Under the pieces are notes generated by a model. It was not told where the DNA came from and did not search any database. It saw only the letters and a program-made list of their open reading frames with translations. Below, piece after piece: positions 46,226 through 58,749 of a DNA stretch of 64,000 nt. The stretch lies in contig NC_073745.1 in NCBI RefSeq assembly GCF_029784135.1, forward strand, positions 77,371,569-77,435,568, written 5' to 3'. Made by a program: the position numbers and the translations under genes. Each line of letters starts with the position of its first letter. Position 1 is the first letter of the stretch. Origin of the DNA: Toxorhynchites rutilus septentrionalis (taxonomy: Eukaryota; Arthropoda; Insecta; Diptera; Culicidae).

Positions 46226-48201
46226 AGTAAATGATGGGGTGTGATAACTACTAACTGCTACATGCCTGATTATTTTTAAGGCTTTAGTACAATATCTGTA
46301 TTATTGTTGGTTTTCCACTTCTTCAGTACAGCTGAAAACATCGCATGAAAATATGCGACAATATTGGGTTTCATCGTGAAGTGAACATGAGATGGATTAA
46401 CTCTTTGTGGTCGTTTGTCTGCTCTCAGCCACCATACCTTTTTTACCGTTCTGGTCGTTTGTCTGCTCTCAGCCACCACAGAAAGAAACCATGCTAATCT
46501 TATATAATATTTTACTCAACCAAGTATCAGCTTATGCTTTTCCAAAACGAAGTTTGATGTCTAGTGTCCTGTTCACGAATCAATTCGGTGCTCCTATGAG
46601 TAATTGATAACGGTACTCAGTATCAAACAAAGTAGTCACCCACACAAGACAACGCACAGTGCGTTGAATGCATAGGATTGCGGGAAAACAATGTAACAGC
46701 AGAATTTAGTAATTGTAACACTTTGGTGTGATGGAAAAGATTGTTCAATAGTATCAGAACAACTGTTTGCTTAAATGTCTCATGTTATTTGAATAATTGC
46801 ATAAGTGTTTCAAGAGACAAAATCTTTTTTTTATCTAAAGTGAAAAGTTTTGCTCATTTCGAATACGCTGAAAGCATTATTTGAGTATCTACTGGTTTGA
46901 ATTATGTTGAAGTAGCTGTTTTTAAAGAGCAGAATAATTGTTTGCATAAGTGTCCTATGTCATCTGAATAATCTAATGTAAACAAAATCTTTGTTAAAAA
47001 TGAAAAGTTCTGATATTTTCGGATACACATTCCTAGCATTAATTACACATTTATTGCATCAATGGCAAAAGTGTATCATATTCAAGGGGTAATAAAAATA
47101 AAAGTATGTGTTGATTATACTTCATATGATACTGTTGGAGTATATAGTTAAAAAAAATGAAAAAAAATATTTTTCATAATCTTGCATGTATCACTGCTTT
47201 TTCAAGGAAAAATAATTCCGACCAGTACGACACCCATGCCCAAATTTAATACGACCGCAAAGGGTTAATATTTGTACAACTCAGACGCTGTCCAAATGTA
47301 GATCGTTTGGACGCTGTCCTAACAGACTAACGTTGGTAAAGTTAGCTATGATTTTTCGCTCCATATTTTCAGTACCAAATGAGAGACGAAAAAGCTTTCT
47401 CGTTGAACTTCCGAGATAGAGATTTTCCACATCTCTTTCTCTCTGAAAAAGAATTTTCGGTGAAAAGGAAGAGACGAAAATATCAACAATACACGGTTCA
47501 TCGAAAACTAGATTGATTGACTGAATATTTATCGTGCATCCGAGCGAAGATTTCGATCTCTGGTTTCATCACAATGAAACCGTTTAAATTAAGAAGTTTT
47601 TTTTTACCTTCTTTATTATTTTCTAGTTTTTTATTAATGTGGGACAACCCTACAGACATACAAACAGGTTAAGTTGAATGAAACCGTTTAAAAAAGTAAT
47701 TGGATATTTTGTAACCGTGGCCATCTTGAATTTGAATTTTCCATAGATAGCTTTGATCTACTGGTCAATCCTGGTCAAATGGTCAAATGAAAGTGATACT
47801 CATATTGAGGGGGTTTTCAGAAAATATGTAATCCGCCATTTTGTAGTGGCGGCCATTTTGGTTTTGAATTTTCATGAACAACTGTATTCTGATAGTCAAG
47901 CCCTTTCATTTGATACCCATATTGATGGGGTTTTGGAAAAACCCATATTGATGTAGTTTTGAGAAAATATGTAAAAAAAATATTTTGTAGCGGCCGTCAT
48001 CTTGCATTTTTAAGATCATGAAATACGCAGTTTTATAATGACTGCAGAGATGAAAGTGTGTTCCAAATTTCAGATCAGTCGGTCAACAGGAAGGGGCTCA
48101 AATTTCTATTAATGTGGTATAGCGTACAGACAAACATGTTACGAACATACAAACATGTTACAAGGCAAGCTAAATAAACCCGTTTGATAAAAAAGGGAAC
48201 C
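46226..48201. other. Repeat-derived spacer with tandem duplications
   Basis: No gene. Bases 46409-46435 and 46453-46479 are a direct repeat of about 26 bases (GTCGTTTGTCTGCTCTCAGC plus CACCA). Bases 46740-46890 and 46910-47060 are a diverged duplication. Bases 47700-48175 contain repeated phrases (GATACTCATATTGA, GCGGCCATTTTG) of a dispersed repeat ending GACAAACATGTTACG. Confidence 0.55.
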
Positions 48202-48209
48202 AACTACTT

Positions 48210-48401
48210 TTTCGTCAAAGAAATTTCCTCCGACTTGCACTGTGATCACGCGTATTCTAGAGCTTGCCACTCAGAATGCGTTCAAGGCGTGTTATTTGGC
48301 ATAGAAATCTCAACAAAGTACTGATAAAAATGACGCAAGTAATACTACGTTGAGACGGCGAAGTTCCTCTAGGAACGTTAGTGCCATTGAAGAAGAAGAA
48401 G
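48210..48401 (+). mobile_element. SINE family 1, 5'-truncated copy
   Basis: Matches the body and (GAA)n tail of the SINE at 45935-46212 but lacks the whole tRNA-like head. It is flanked by the 8-base repeat AACTACTT at 48202-48209 and 48402-48409. Confidence 0.88.
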
Positions 48402-48409
48402 AACTACTT

Positions 48410-49645
48410 GTTCTACAGATAAAGATCGCTAATTGAAAAAAAAACCAAGTTTAGGCTCTATCTGAACGCATTCATTCCATGAAATGTTGATAGATAGTCC
48501 ATTTCTAAAACTAAACCTCTGCCGATCAGGAATTAAATACATTGACAAATACAAATAAATAATGATATAATTTTCGTGATAATTGTAGAATGTTCTTCTT
48601 TGAAAGAATCGATCTTAAAAGAGAATAGCAAAATTCCAATAAAAGCCTGAACGATTATTGAAATAACACAATCCCCGATCCTGCGAGTAAATAATTACAC
48701 AAATTTGTTTCCGGCCGGAGAACTGATTTCATTATTTCCCTTACGTTATAAAAATCTCCCGCTCCGTACCAACATATTTGTTTATCTCTAGAATTCATTA
48801 CTCTCGTCGCTTGTCCCACAACCGGAACACCCCACTGAAACACTCTGGTCAGCTCGCAAAACCGAGCACCGGTCTTTCTTTTTTTATAGCCGCCAACCCA
48901 AGTGATTACGTTCAGTCGTTCTGCTTTTTACCGCCGCTGAATTCAATCTATGAAACTAAGAGTGCTACTACACACATACACGCAATGTTTTTTTGGGGGC
49001 GGGGGTGGGCGTTAAAACAGCGCGATCCTGCCGAATGGTACCTCGATGGGGAAAAAACGGCGAATTGGTTGCGCGGGTGAGAACAAGCAAGAAACGACTC
49101 TCACTCGGTGGGGCATTTCGCTGGTGGTCCGGATCCAACAAAAAAACCGCTACATGCAGTTGGCACCCAAGGTGGGGAAGGATGATTGAAAACTATCGTT
49201 GCGGAAACGCGAACTAAACCAGAAAAAACCAGCGAACACTCATGCATGAGATAATGTGCACAGAACGGAATAAATTCATATTATTCAGGAATGGAATGGA
49301 GCCTCTAGTACTGATGGTGAGGCTGAGCTTCGCTTCCATTTATTGAATGGGTCGCCCGCCATTCAGATCAGATTTATGCTCTGTTTCTCGAATCTATCTA
49401 ACTTTGTTTGGACGTAGTTATACCGAGTGTTGGCTTTCGAACTTGTTCATGGTTATTTGGAAGCTTTACCACATGCAAATTTCGATCTTGCAGACTGACA
49501 GGCTTCAGTAACTATTTCAGTTACGAACTGAAATTGATGATAAGTTACTACACCTGTTCGCGCGCAACCGTTCTGAAATTTTCGGATACTCTACAGACAA
49601 AATAGATATTTAAATTCAAACACAGAACTTAACGCGAACACATAT
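48410..49645. other. Single-copy-like region, no gene recognised
   Basis: Bases 48650-49350 are less AT-rich than the surroundings. Open frames on both strands (48778-49080 plus, 48655-48843 minus) have no domains. A G run at about 48996-49010. Confidence 0.4.
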
Positions 49646-49646
49646 A

Positions 49647-50073
49647 AGGTAAATGATATTGGTTTGTCCAGTTGAAAATATGATCAATATGTCCACTTTT
49701 TGAATGCTCTAATCCAGCACACCTTTGTCAAATAAGGTATTCGAATGTTTCAAAACATATGAATAAAATTGTCTTTTTCATGATTTACAGTAGTTTTATA
49801 GTAATTTTTTACGATATCACATGTTTTAAAGGATTATAAAATCCACCTTCTATTGGTGTCAATGCGCCCCTCATTCGAGCTTTAAAACATTTAATCGTTC
49901 ACCAGATGAGTATTTGGCACGTATTCAGACCTTTTCTGGATTATAACACTCACAAATATTGTAAACATCATGCTTGCACACCATTTGTATCAGATTTACA
50001 TAGCTAAACCATTAAATTAACGCATCTTGATGAAATCAATTCTGATCATGAGTTGTCCAATTCACATAAAAAA
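49647..50073 (+). mobile_element. pogo-like MITE, partial copy
   Basis: About 420 bases colinear with 55175-55600, starting AGGTAAATGATATTGGTTTG after a TA and ending GAGTTGTCCAATTCA. The right-hand half present in the other copy is missing. Confidence 0.75.
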
Positions 50074-50875
50074 ATTACCGAATGAAATTCTTTTCAAATG
50101 AAGCGAATAAGAATTATTGGACGATGAAAAAAAAACGAATCGTTGATTTGGTGAGTTTATTCCAGCAGAATGTAGACAATTACAAAATCCTAAATATAAT
50201 GAGAAGCATTATTTCACGAGCATCTAACATAAATTTATCTTACTTTTGCTGATTCGTTACCGCTTTGAATGAATATATTTGAGCAATCTAGCGTAGTCTT
50301 GTTGCCTTTCAAATCTCGCGGGAGATTATGATATTTTCCTGGTCTTCAACTGTAGGTTATTTAGGCATGTTTATGAAATGTTATTCGACTAGAAATTTTT
50401 AAATTTAGAACTCATCAAATGGCAATTACCTGATAATTATTGACTCGAGGGTATATAATAAGGTAAGTTTTAGGAATTTGCCATTAAGTTATGCGGTAGA
50501 AAGGGAAATAGTTTCACAATCTATATAATTCTTTTGCAACCACTTTATCGGTTCACCCTTCTTCTCATTTTTTGACGTTTGTAAAATCATCACCATCTCA
50601 AGATTCTCTCACAGGTGTGCTCGTTGGGATGCATAGACTTTAGCAACAGTGGGGACCTTGGGGCCCGGCGGGTCACTGGACATGGCGGGAACAACAAGAA
50701 TCAAACTTCGGACTCTATAACCGTTGATGGCTGGTTAAATTGTAATAGAACTCCAACCAATTGTTTTTCCTTTATTGGCTTGAAATAATTTTCAACAACC
50801 TCTTTTATGATATTTTCTATTTTTCCCAAAATGCTTGTCGTTTATTTCTTCATGGTTTAAAATATCGTAAGGCTT
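50074..50875. other. No feature recognised
   Basis: AT-rich sequence without element ends or protein domains. Confidence 0.5.
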
Positions 50876-50890
50876 ATACTGTTTCAAGGA

Positions 50891-51162
50891 GACGGCGCCA
50901 GTGGTTGTATGGTTAGCGTAACAGCCTCACAATCCGATCGGCCTGGGTTCAATCCCAGCTGGCGTCGTTGGGATTTTCTGAGGCGAAAAATCTTTGGTTA
51001 CGTCTTCCTTCGGAGCGGAAGTAAAAGAAGTTGGCCCGGCTCATGAGTTGTTGAGTCTGATAGGTAGGAACAGGTGGAGTCGCCTCCCTGATGTCGGTGA
51101 TTGGCACTAAAAGTGGCGGAAATAGGCCGACGAAAAATAAGCGAAGATAAAAAAAAATAAAA
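50891..51162 (+). mobile_element. tRNA-derived SINE family 2, full length
   Basis: Flanked by the 15-base duplication ATACTGTTTCAAGGA at 50876-50890 and 51163-51177. The head keeps a near-complete acceptor stem (GGCGCCA with TGGCGTC), A box ATGGTTAGCG and B box GGGTTCAATCCC, but the T arm is one base short. The body is unrelated to family 1 and the tail is an A-rich AAAAAAAATAAA run. Confidence 0.9.
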
Positions 51163-51177
51163 ATACTGTTTCAAGGA

Positions 51178-53349
51178 TAATTATCTAGCATTTAAATCAA
51201 TCAATATTGGTTACAGACTTAAAAATTCATGGTGAGACAGTTATGCCTAGAACATCAACATGAGACGATTGAACTTTATGTTGTTTTTTAAAATACTGGT
51301 AACAAACAATAAGTTTTTTTTGTGTTTTTCCGAAAGATTATGCAACACCGTTTTATTAAGAAGTGGGTGATCTGTAATACTTTGCAGAATATAAATCTCA
51401 TTGCTTTTAGACATTCACTAACAAGGTGTACCCGTGTTCTGTTAAACTTTTTTTCATTTGTTTGAGAATTAGTTCGTTCTTCCAAACCAGAGATGAATAC
51501 ATTAGCCCTGCTAAAAGCGTGACATAAATTTCTTGTACTCGAACTGATTTATTTGATATGGATCTACGGAAAATATATGGTGGGACAGTTATGATGTTGA
51601 TATTCTACAATTGAACTTGACGTTGTTTTTTTAAAAACTGGGAACAAACTATAACTTTTCTTGTGTTATTCCGGAAGACTAGGCATAAAAACAAAAATTG
51701 AAAATTGTCGAAAAGTAACATGGGACAACTATGTGTAGAACGGCAGATATGTGTTTGCAATGTGTTGAACCTTCGTCAAATGGCTCTTTCACTTAACGAC
51801 GAATCGTAAGTTCGTCTTAATGTTTTTTGTATTTTGAAATTTAAGAAAAACGTAATACCCAGTATTACTTTATTGTTTTAAAAATATGTTCGTACGTTTT
51901 GTATGCCAGTATTTATAGAATTTTTAGAGCATTGCGAAGGACAAAAAAACTGTTTTTCGAGTTTTCAATTAAAAAAAATCTAATAATCTAGAAGAAATGA
52001 ACACATTTTAAAAAATACACAAACGAAACGATTTACATAACGATGTAAGTAGAACTGGATCTCAGAACAAAAAAAAAACTCATAATAACAAAAAATATTA
52101 ACTTTGTCCCGCGCGGAACATACATAAACATACAAACACATTAAAATTGGAGCAGAACCGAAAAATCAAAATGTTAAATATTTGGTTTTCATTTTCAATT
52201 TCCAAACCCGATTAGATGGAATTTTTTAGAAAGATGAAATTTTAGTAATGTTTCATATTGTATCTGAAGGCTATTAAGAACGGCGTGAAAAAACGAAAAA
52301 AAAAACATTACACGAGAAATTAACCAGAAATTTGCTGAAATTTTATGCAACACGGTCGTTGCTGTCTATAAATCGCATCGATGAAGACGAGAAACTTGTC
52401 TGACGAAGTAATTGAACTAGACTTTCGAAGTTATCAATCAACATTGGCCTCACTTTATCGATACAAATAAAAAATCTGGCCGATTCCTGCTAATATTTAG
52501 AAACTAAATGCATGAGCATTGTATCCAGTGTTGTTACATATTCGTAAATACTGGAAGCGGTGAAAATCTTTTTCATCTGTACTTTTTCATTCAAAAATCG
52601 AAGAAAAATCCCATGGAAAATATATTACATAAAATTGATTACTATTTTTTATGATACTCATACATTCTCTTGCCAAACTTAGACGGCATAAAACAACCGT
52701 CAATACGAAAACACTGGAAGCGAACAACTTCAGTAATGCGTCAAACCTCTGTCCGTGCCCTCAGGCACAGGCCCTTCTACTTTTCCTTAGTCCTCTAGGC
52801 CCAAATCGACAGCTGATGGCATGGTTACTATATTTTTTCCGAATTTCTCCCACGATTCAACAAACCAAATCTATTTTGGCTACTGGTTTAATGCTTCATC
52901 GAGATATCACAGTGTGATTTCACAATTCATGAAGTCTTAAGCTAGGATACGTTTAGTAAGTGGGACAAGTGCATTCAAAAGCTCGATGATAAGGCATCGA
53001 TTTTTTGAAATCGTTGCATTCTCGAAATGCTTACAAGAAACATTCCTTCGTACCTGCTTCAAAATCTACAGTTTTTACCGAGAATTGTTCACCTTCCTAT
53101 GGTTCCGATCATTTTTGAGCCTAGAAAAAAAGGTAACAAAGCAAACATTGCAATATGACTGACGATGGTCTTATAGTACGAGCCATAGGAAGGTGAACCA
53201 TTCTTGGAAAAAACTGTAGATTCTGCAGCCCGTAAATTATGAAACAAACGTTCCTGAATCATTGTGAATCACTCTTGTAACCTCTTGTCGAAATTCAATA
53301 ATTTAAAGAAATTCGAACGTTAGTTAGAAGGCATCTCGATATCACGATA
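51178..53349. other. Repeat-derived spacer, no gene
   Basis: Bases 51230-51390 and 51580-51700 are diverged direct copies (GAACTTTATGTTG / GAACTTGACGTTG, ACAAACAATAA / ACAAACTATAA). Bases 53056-53235 form a hairpin. The frame at 52651-52917 shows no domain. Confidence 0.5.
53056..53235. repeat. Small foldback repeat
   Basis: AATCTACAGTTTTTACCGAG with TTCACCTTCCTATGG at the left is inverted at the right (CCATAGGAAGGTGAACC, CTGTAGATT). About 45-base arms around an 80-base spacer. No coding. Confidence 0.75.
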
Positions 53350-53709
53350 CACTTATCCTCCTATTTACACGGTACTTGTTTTACACGTTTTCGCTTTTAC
53401 ACGGTTTTTAAATTAACAAATTTTGAAAAACTTATAAAAATGTATAAACAGCTGAATATTCGCATATACACCTTTCATTGCAAACATTGTGGCTCCCATT
53501 CATTTGGCATCACTGATGGCGATAACGAGAGACTTCCCGTATTGTTGTGTTTACATTTACGGATTTCAAAGTAGTGCATGTGGAAGCAAACGAAAAACAG
53601 TTCATATTTTTGACTACGAGTGCGAATGTTTTGTATTAGAACTGGTAAGTTATCAATTTGATAGCTTTTTTATATAAAGGTAATTTGTATCACTTTTTCA
53701 AGCTTTATA

Positions 53710-54650
53710 ATTCCAAAAACATCGACAAAAATAGAAAAGAAAAGGAAAGTAATACCTTTGGAAACAAAAATAAAAATATTGGATCGTTTACGTGATAGAG
53801 AAAGAGTAACGGATGTTGCTAAACAATTTTCCATGAATGAAGCCACAGTAAAGACAATACGAAAAAATGGAGATTCCATTAGGAACAGTGTAGCAGCTGG
53901 AATTTGCAGCAGTATGAGAGAGATGTCACACTGGAAAATATGGAAAAAGCACTAGTGATTTGGAACGAAGACCAAAGCCAAAAGAAGATCCCGGTTGATA
54001 CATATGCTATTACAAATAAGGCTTTAAGGATTTATGGAACGCTTCAAAATCAGTCCTCGTCGACTATTTCTGATGGAAAGAAGGTATCGTTTTCCGCAAG
54101 CCATAGGTGGTTTGAAAGATTTAAAATGAGACATTCTCTACATAACATAAAAATGAAAGGCGAAAGCGCATCTGCTGATTCAGACGCAGCACGACATTAT
54201 CCCACACAATTCGCTAAACTAATTGCCACTGACTCTTACACTTCTGATTAGGTCTTTGATGCTGATGAGTCCGGGTTGTTCTGGAAAAAAATGCCTGAAA
54301 GAACATATTTAGCCAAAGCTCACAAATCAGTCAGTAGACATAAAGTAGAAAAAAGTCGTATAACAATTCTTTTCTGTTGCAATGCTTCAGGCGACTATAT
54401 GATGAAGCCATTGGTTATAAACAAATCTAAAAATCCGCGTTCATTCAAAGGAGTAGATATAAAAAATCTTCCTGTTTATTGGATGACTAATAAGAAAGCA
54501 TGGGTCACAGCCGTGGCCTTCAAGGAATGGTTTCATAATTTTTTTGTCCCAGATATCAAGAGATATTTAAGTAGAAAAGGGCTGCACTTCTATTGATTGA
54601 TAATGCACCTGGTCATCCTCCAGATTTACAACACGAAAATGTGTAAGTAG
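53710..54650 (+). pseudogene. Tigger-type transposase, N-terminal and catalytic part
   Basis: First helix-turn-helix: LETKIKILDRLRDRERVTDV then FSMNEATVKTIRKNG. A frame change near 53900 leads to the CENP-B-type second domain: MEKALVIWNEDQSQKKIPVD, SFSASHRWFERFKMRHSLHN. A TAG stop at 54249-54251 precedes the DDE core: VFDADESGLFWKKMPERTY (first Asp), then LLIDNAPGHP-like (second Asp) near 54600, then frame changes and a readable PLDQ-like stretch (third Asp) near 54690. LINE sequence starts at about 54734. The superfamily is firm; Tigger versus jerky-like subgroup is less so. Confidence 0.87.
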
Positions 54651-55174
54651 TTTTTTTTACCAAAAAATACAACTTCCTTATTACAGCCCTTAGACCAATG
54701 GATAATTTCGACATTTAAAGCACTTTACCAATTCGTGGACTTTCAGCAATTCTGAATAATTTCCTGTACAATTTACTGTCAGAAAAGCACATGAATTTCT
54801 CTCATGGTAACTCAGAATCTTCTCGTTACAGTTTTATGGGCCTACCGCAAGGCTCCTGTCTAAGCCCTCTCTTGTACAGTTTTTACGTCAATGATATGGA
54901 TGATTGTCTAACTAGAGACTGCATGCAGACGATGGAGTTATTTCCATCACGGGTACTAATCCCGTTGCTCTGCAAAAGTCGTTGCAAGATATCCTGAACA
55001 ATCGGTTCACGTGGGCCCTCAAGCTGGGTATCGAATTCTCTACGGAGAAAACTGAAATGGCCGTTTTTTCTAGGAAGCACGAACCCGCCCAATTCCAGCT
55101 TCACCTATCCGGCAAAACGATCCAACACTCTATGTTTTTCAAATACCTGGGTGTATATTTTGATTCTAAATGTA

Positions 55175-56130
55175 AGGTAAATGATTTTGATTTGTCCAGT
55201 CGAAAATATGATCATGGTTTGCCCACTTTTTTGAATGCTCTAATTCAGCGCTCCTGTGTCAAATAAGGCCTTCGAATGTTTCGAAACATATAAAGGAAAT
55301 TGCCTTTTACATGATTTATAGTAGTTTGATAGTATATTTTTACGAAATCACATGTTTTAAAGGATTATAAAATACACCTTCTATTTGTGTCAATGCGCCC
55401 CTCATTCGAGCTAACTTTCAATCGATCACCAGATGATTATTTGGCACGTATTCAGACCTTTCCTGGATTACAACACTTATAAATACTGTGAACATCATGC
55501 TTGCTCACCATTTGTATCGGATTTACATAGCTAAACCATTAAATTACCGCATTTTGATGAACTTAATTCTGATCATGAGTTGTCCAATTCAATAATGTTG
55601 TTTTGTCCACATGATTTCTATGGCAACCGCTTGGCGCGCTGCAGTTTTGTTTTTGTGTCCTTCTCGGATAGCAGAAATAAAGTTTCTCTGTGTTGAGTGT
55701 GTTGAGGTGAACACTTCTAAAATGCCCAAGAAAAGGCAATATTCTGAAGAAAGCCTAAATTATGAATGAATCAATATGATGAGAGTAAACTCAAGGAATG
55801 ATAAATGCAACATCTACTTGTTAATTCGAATGTTTTCATTCAGAAATGGTGATTTCTAAAACCGGACAAACCATGATCATTTTTTTGAGCAAACCATGAT
55901 CAGAGGTAGTCAAACCATGATCATAATTCTTCTTTAAGGAAAATCGTTAAAAACATAAAAATTTTGATAATTTCAACACCTTATGGTAGTATTAGCAACT
56001 AGAGACTTGGGGCTTTTGCAACAAACCCAAACTCGTATCGATTATGTGTGATTTTAATGAAGAAAAATCGATTTGCATTTACTAGTTGCGTAAAAACACC
56101 CCAAATTGAACAAGTCAAGATCATTTACCC
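55175..56130 (+). mobile_element. pogo-like deletion derivative inside LINE copy C
   Basis: TA duplication at 55173-55174 and 56131-56132; without it the LINE reads AAATGTACCTGGGG as in copy B. Left end AGGTAAATGATTTTGATTTG, right end inward GGGTAAATGATCTTGACTTG. At 55721 a short frame MPKKRQYSEESLNYE begins like a pogo/Tigger-type transposase and stops. Length 956 bases. Confidence 0.9.
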
Positions 56131-57390
56131 TACCTGGGGGAGACACATTGCGTATTTGAAACAGAAATGCCAGCAAAGAATCAATTTTCTCCAAACAATT
56201 ACCGGAACATGGTGGGGTGCCCATCCAGGAGACCTCATTCAGTTGTATTAAACAACGATATTATCAGTGTTAGAATATGGCAGTTTTTGCTTCCGATCAG
56301 CTGCCAGGATTCATATTCTCAAGCTGGAGAGAATACAATATCGTTGCTTGCGTAAAGCCATGGGGTGTTTGCATTCGACACATACGATGAGTCTCGAAGT
56401 TTTGGCAGGAGTACCCCCGCTTACTCTTCGGTTCACAGAATTATCCTACAGATTTCTCATCCGTTGCAAGATCATGAATCCATTGGTGATTGATAACTTC
56501 GAAGATCTACTCCAACTGACTCCTAAGTCAAGTTTTATGTCTTTATACCATGAGTACCTTACCCACGACGTGCACCCTTCACCAGGCATCTCCAACCAAG
56601 TTTGCTTCCCATACTTTTGCAATTCCTCTGTCATTTTTGATCTGTCCATGCGACAAAAAATCCATGGAATCCCAGATCATCTTCAATCCAATGCTATTCC
56701 GTCGATATTTTCGGAAAAATATGGGAAAGTTAGATCTGATAAAATGTTCTTTACTGACAGTTCATTCATAAACGGGTCCATTGGCTTCGGCATCTTCAAT
56801 GAAAATTCCAGTGCCTCTTTCAAACTCAAAGATCCTTGTTCCGTGTATGTCGCAGAAATGGATGCAATATACTATGCTCTAGGGATCATTGAAACACTCC
56901 CCATTGACCATTATTTTATTTTTTCAGGCAGTCTCAGCTCAATAGAGGCAATCCGCTCAATGAAAGTGGATAAACGCTCATCTTATTTCCTAACAAGAAT
57001 AAGACATCTATTGAGTGTTTTGGTCGAAAAATTATTCAAGATTACCTTAGCATGGGTTCCCTCTCATTGTTCGATTCCGGGGAATGAGAAAGTGAACTCG
57101 CTAGCTAAGGTGGGCGCTTCAGAAGGCACACTTTTTGAAAGGCAAATTGCCTATAATTATTTTTTTCAGATTCCTCGTCAGCACACACTCGTTAATTGGC
57201 AGACACGATTATCCCATAAAGGTTTCGACGAGTGCATGGTTCAAGGGGTTGAATGTAGGTCGTGATTTCATTCGCGTGATATCTCGGCTTATGTCCAATC
57301 ACTACAATCTAAACGCGCATCTCTATCGCATTGGGCTCGCAGCAAACAATCTTTGTGATTGTGGCGATGGCTATCACGACATCGAGCATA

Positions 57391-58394
57391 ACGGGTGTTA
57401 AATAAAAAATGAGAACTTTTTCAATCACATATAAAAAAATGTTTTTTTTTCATCGATTTCAGTATTTTTTTTAATAACATAATGTATTTTCTTCAAAAAA
57501 ATGTCAGTGAAAGTTTGAGTAAGGGCCGTGGTCTGCTGTTCGACGCAACTTTGTCGCGATGCTCTCACAAGAACGTTGTACGGCACTTACGTCCGTTTTC
57601 TGGATACAATTCCGGATTCTTGTAGTCAGTTGCTTCGTGTCCTTGGCCCTCCAATTGTTTTTATACACTAGGGCACTGAGTGAGCCAAAGAAATTTCATA
57701 TTGGGCGGCACTGGTGCAAGTTTGTTGGGTTACGATCTTTCGGCACGAACGGTATCTTTTTTTCCTCAAGATACGCCAGCGTCTTCTTGGCGTAATGGGA
57801 AGACGCCTCGTCCGGCCAGAAGACGTACTTCCCATCCGCGTGATGCTCGTTCAGGAACGGCAGCAGGATTTTATCGAGGCACTCTTCTCGATAGATTTGT
57901 TGGTTGACTGCCAGACCGCTCGGCTTAAGCCAAGGCTTTGAAATGCTCCGGTCGGAAATGGCGATGTACAACATAACCTTTTTTTCAAACTTGTGCTTGA
58001 ACTTGTATTTCACTTCAGGCGGTGTGGGTCGCTGGAGTAGTAATTATCATTTCCTGGAATATGCGTTTTGGACAGCGGAAAATAGCTTTCGTCGTCCAGA
58101 ACGAAAGAAGTCCCGCGGTATTTTTTGGTCATCCACCGACACTGTGATTGAACCGTCTCAATCTGCTCCTTCGTGTACTCCGGCGACCTCGTCTTCTTCC
58201 TGCAGACGATTCCTTCCATCTTGAGGGTCCGATGGATCAATACGTGAAAGCAGCCATATTTCCGACAACACCAAACACGCCTACTGTTTCTAGGGTGCCC
58301 AAAGAGCAATTTTCTTGGAGAAAGAAAAGTTTACGCTCTTTATTTGAGTTACTGAAGGTATTGAAAAAATTCTCATTTTTTATTTAACACCCGT
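57391..58394 (-). mobile_element. DD37E Tc1/mariner element 2 inside LINE copy C
   Basis: TA duplication at 57389-57390 and 58395-58396; copy B reads CGAGCATATTGTCT across the site. Inverted termini start ACGGGTGTTAAATAAAAAAT and extend about 34 bases with one mismatch. Length 1004 bases, about 300 short of full size because the transposase N-terminus is missing. Confidence 0.93.
57504..58309 (-). pseudogene. DD37E transposase, N-terminally deleted
   Basis: Reads HVLIHRTLKMEGIVCRKK, SPEYTKEQIETVQSQ, then the first catalytic Asp in FVLDDESYFPLSK. A frame change near 58013 leads to KYKFKHKFEKKVMLYIAISD and the second Asp in VFWPDEASSHYAKKT. At the place of the third catalytic residue, exactly 37 codons on, the codon is TGA (after HQCRPI). 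The frame continues NFFGSLSALVYKNNWRAK to a stop at 57504. Both helix-turn-helix domains are absent. Confidence 0.88.
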
Positions 58395-58749
58395 TATTGT
58401 CTGGTCGTGTATCCGGTTCCATGCTGCTCGCTCTCAGTTCTCTAGAGCACTGAGATCACAAGGCAGACAATCGGATTTTCCGGTCCGGGATATCGTAGGT
58501 AGCCGTGATCCTAATCTTCTGCTTCATTTATACCTGTTCCTCAGAATCGCCGATGTCAACGTTTAATGATGTTTCCTTCGTTGTGTCCCTGTTTCATATC
58601 CCTCCTATCCGATCTATAAACTTTTACTTAGTCGCGGCAATACATACACACACTTTTTACAGATGCACGAGCCGACGGTTGTGCAGTCCACTGATGATGC
58701 AACAAGAGCCAAAGGTTGTACCGCTCATGACAACTATAGGATTCTATAG

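Larger units (their letters stand above)
54734..58566 (+). pseudogene. LINE copy C ORF2 remnant (RT, RNase H)
   Basis: RT motif B FMGLPQGSCLSPLLYSFY at 54830-54890. A small deletion at about 54920 removes the LADD catalytic motif. The frame resumes at 54982 (STEKTEMAVFSRKH), is broken by the MITE, resumes at 56132, meets a TAA just before 56267, and then runs for 332 codons through the thumb (LERIQYRCLRKAMGCLHSTH) and RNase H (MFFTDSSFINGS, VYVAEMDAIYYAL, WVPSHCSIPGNEKVNSLAK). RNase H has lost a conserved Gly and one Asp (SDSL reads SGSL; KADSL reads KVNSL). The C-terminal part is at 57200-57390 and, after the DD37E insertion, 58395-58566. Confidence 0.88.
54734..58736 (+). mobile_element. 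I-clade LINE copy C, truncated at both ends
   Basis: Sense is plus, same subfamily as copy B. It starts inside RT and ends about 300 bases before the 3' end seen in copy B, with no A tail and no clear target duplication. It is interrupted by the elements at 55175-56130 and 57391-58394, each placed exactly by comparison with copy B. Confidence 0.88.

Noticed and set aside
50891..50967. Possible functional tRNA gene
   Set aside because: The acceptor stem nearly pairs, but the T arm is a base short, the anticodon arm does not fold, and the unit is the head of a SINE with a 15-base target duplication.
51288..51485. Minus-strand 65-codon frame
   Set aside because: AT-rich, no domain, and overlaps a diverged direct duplication; looks like chance.
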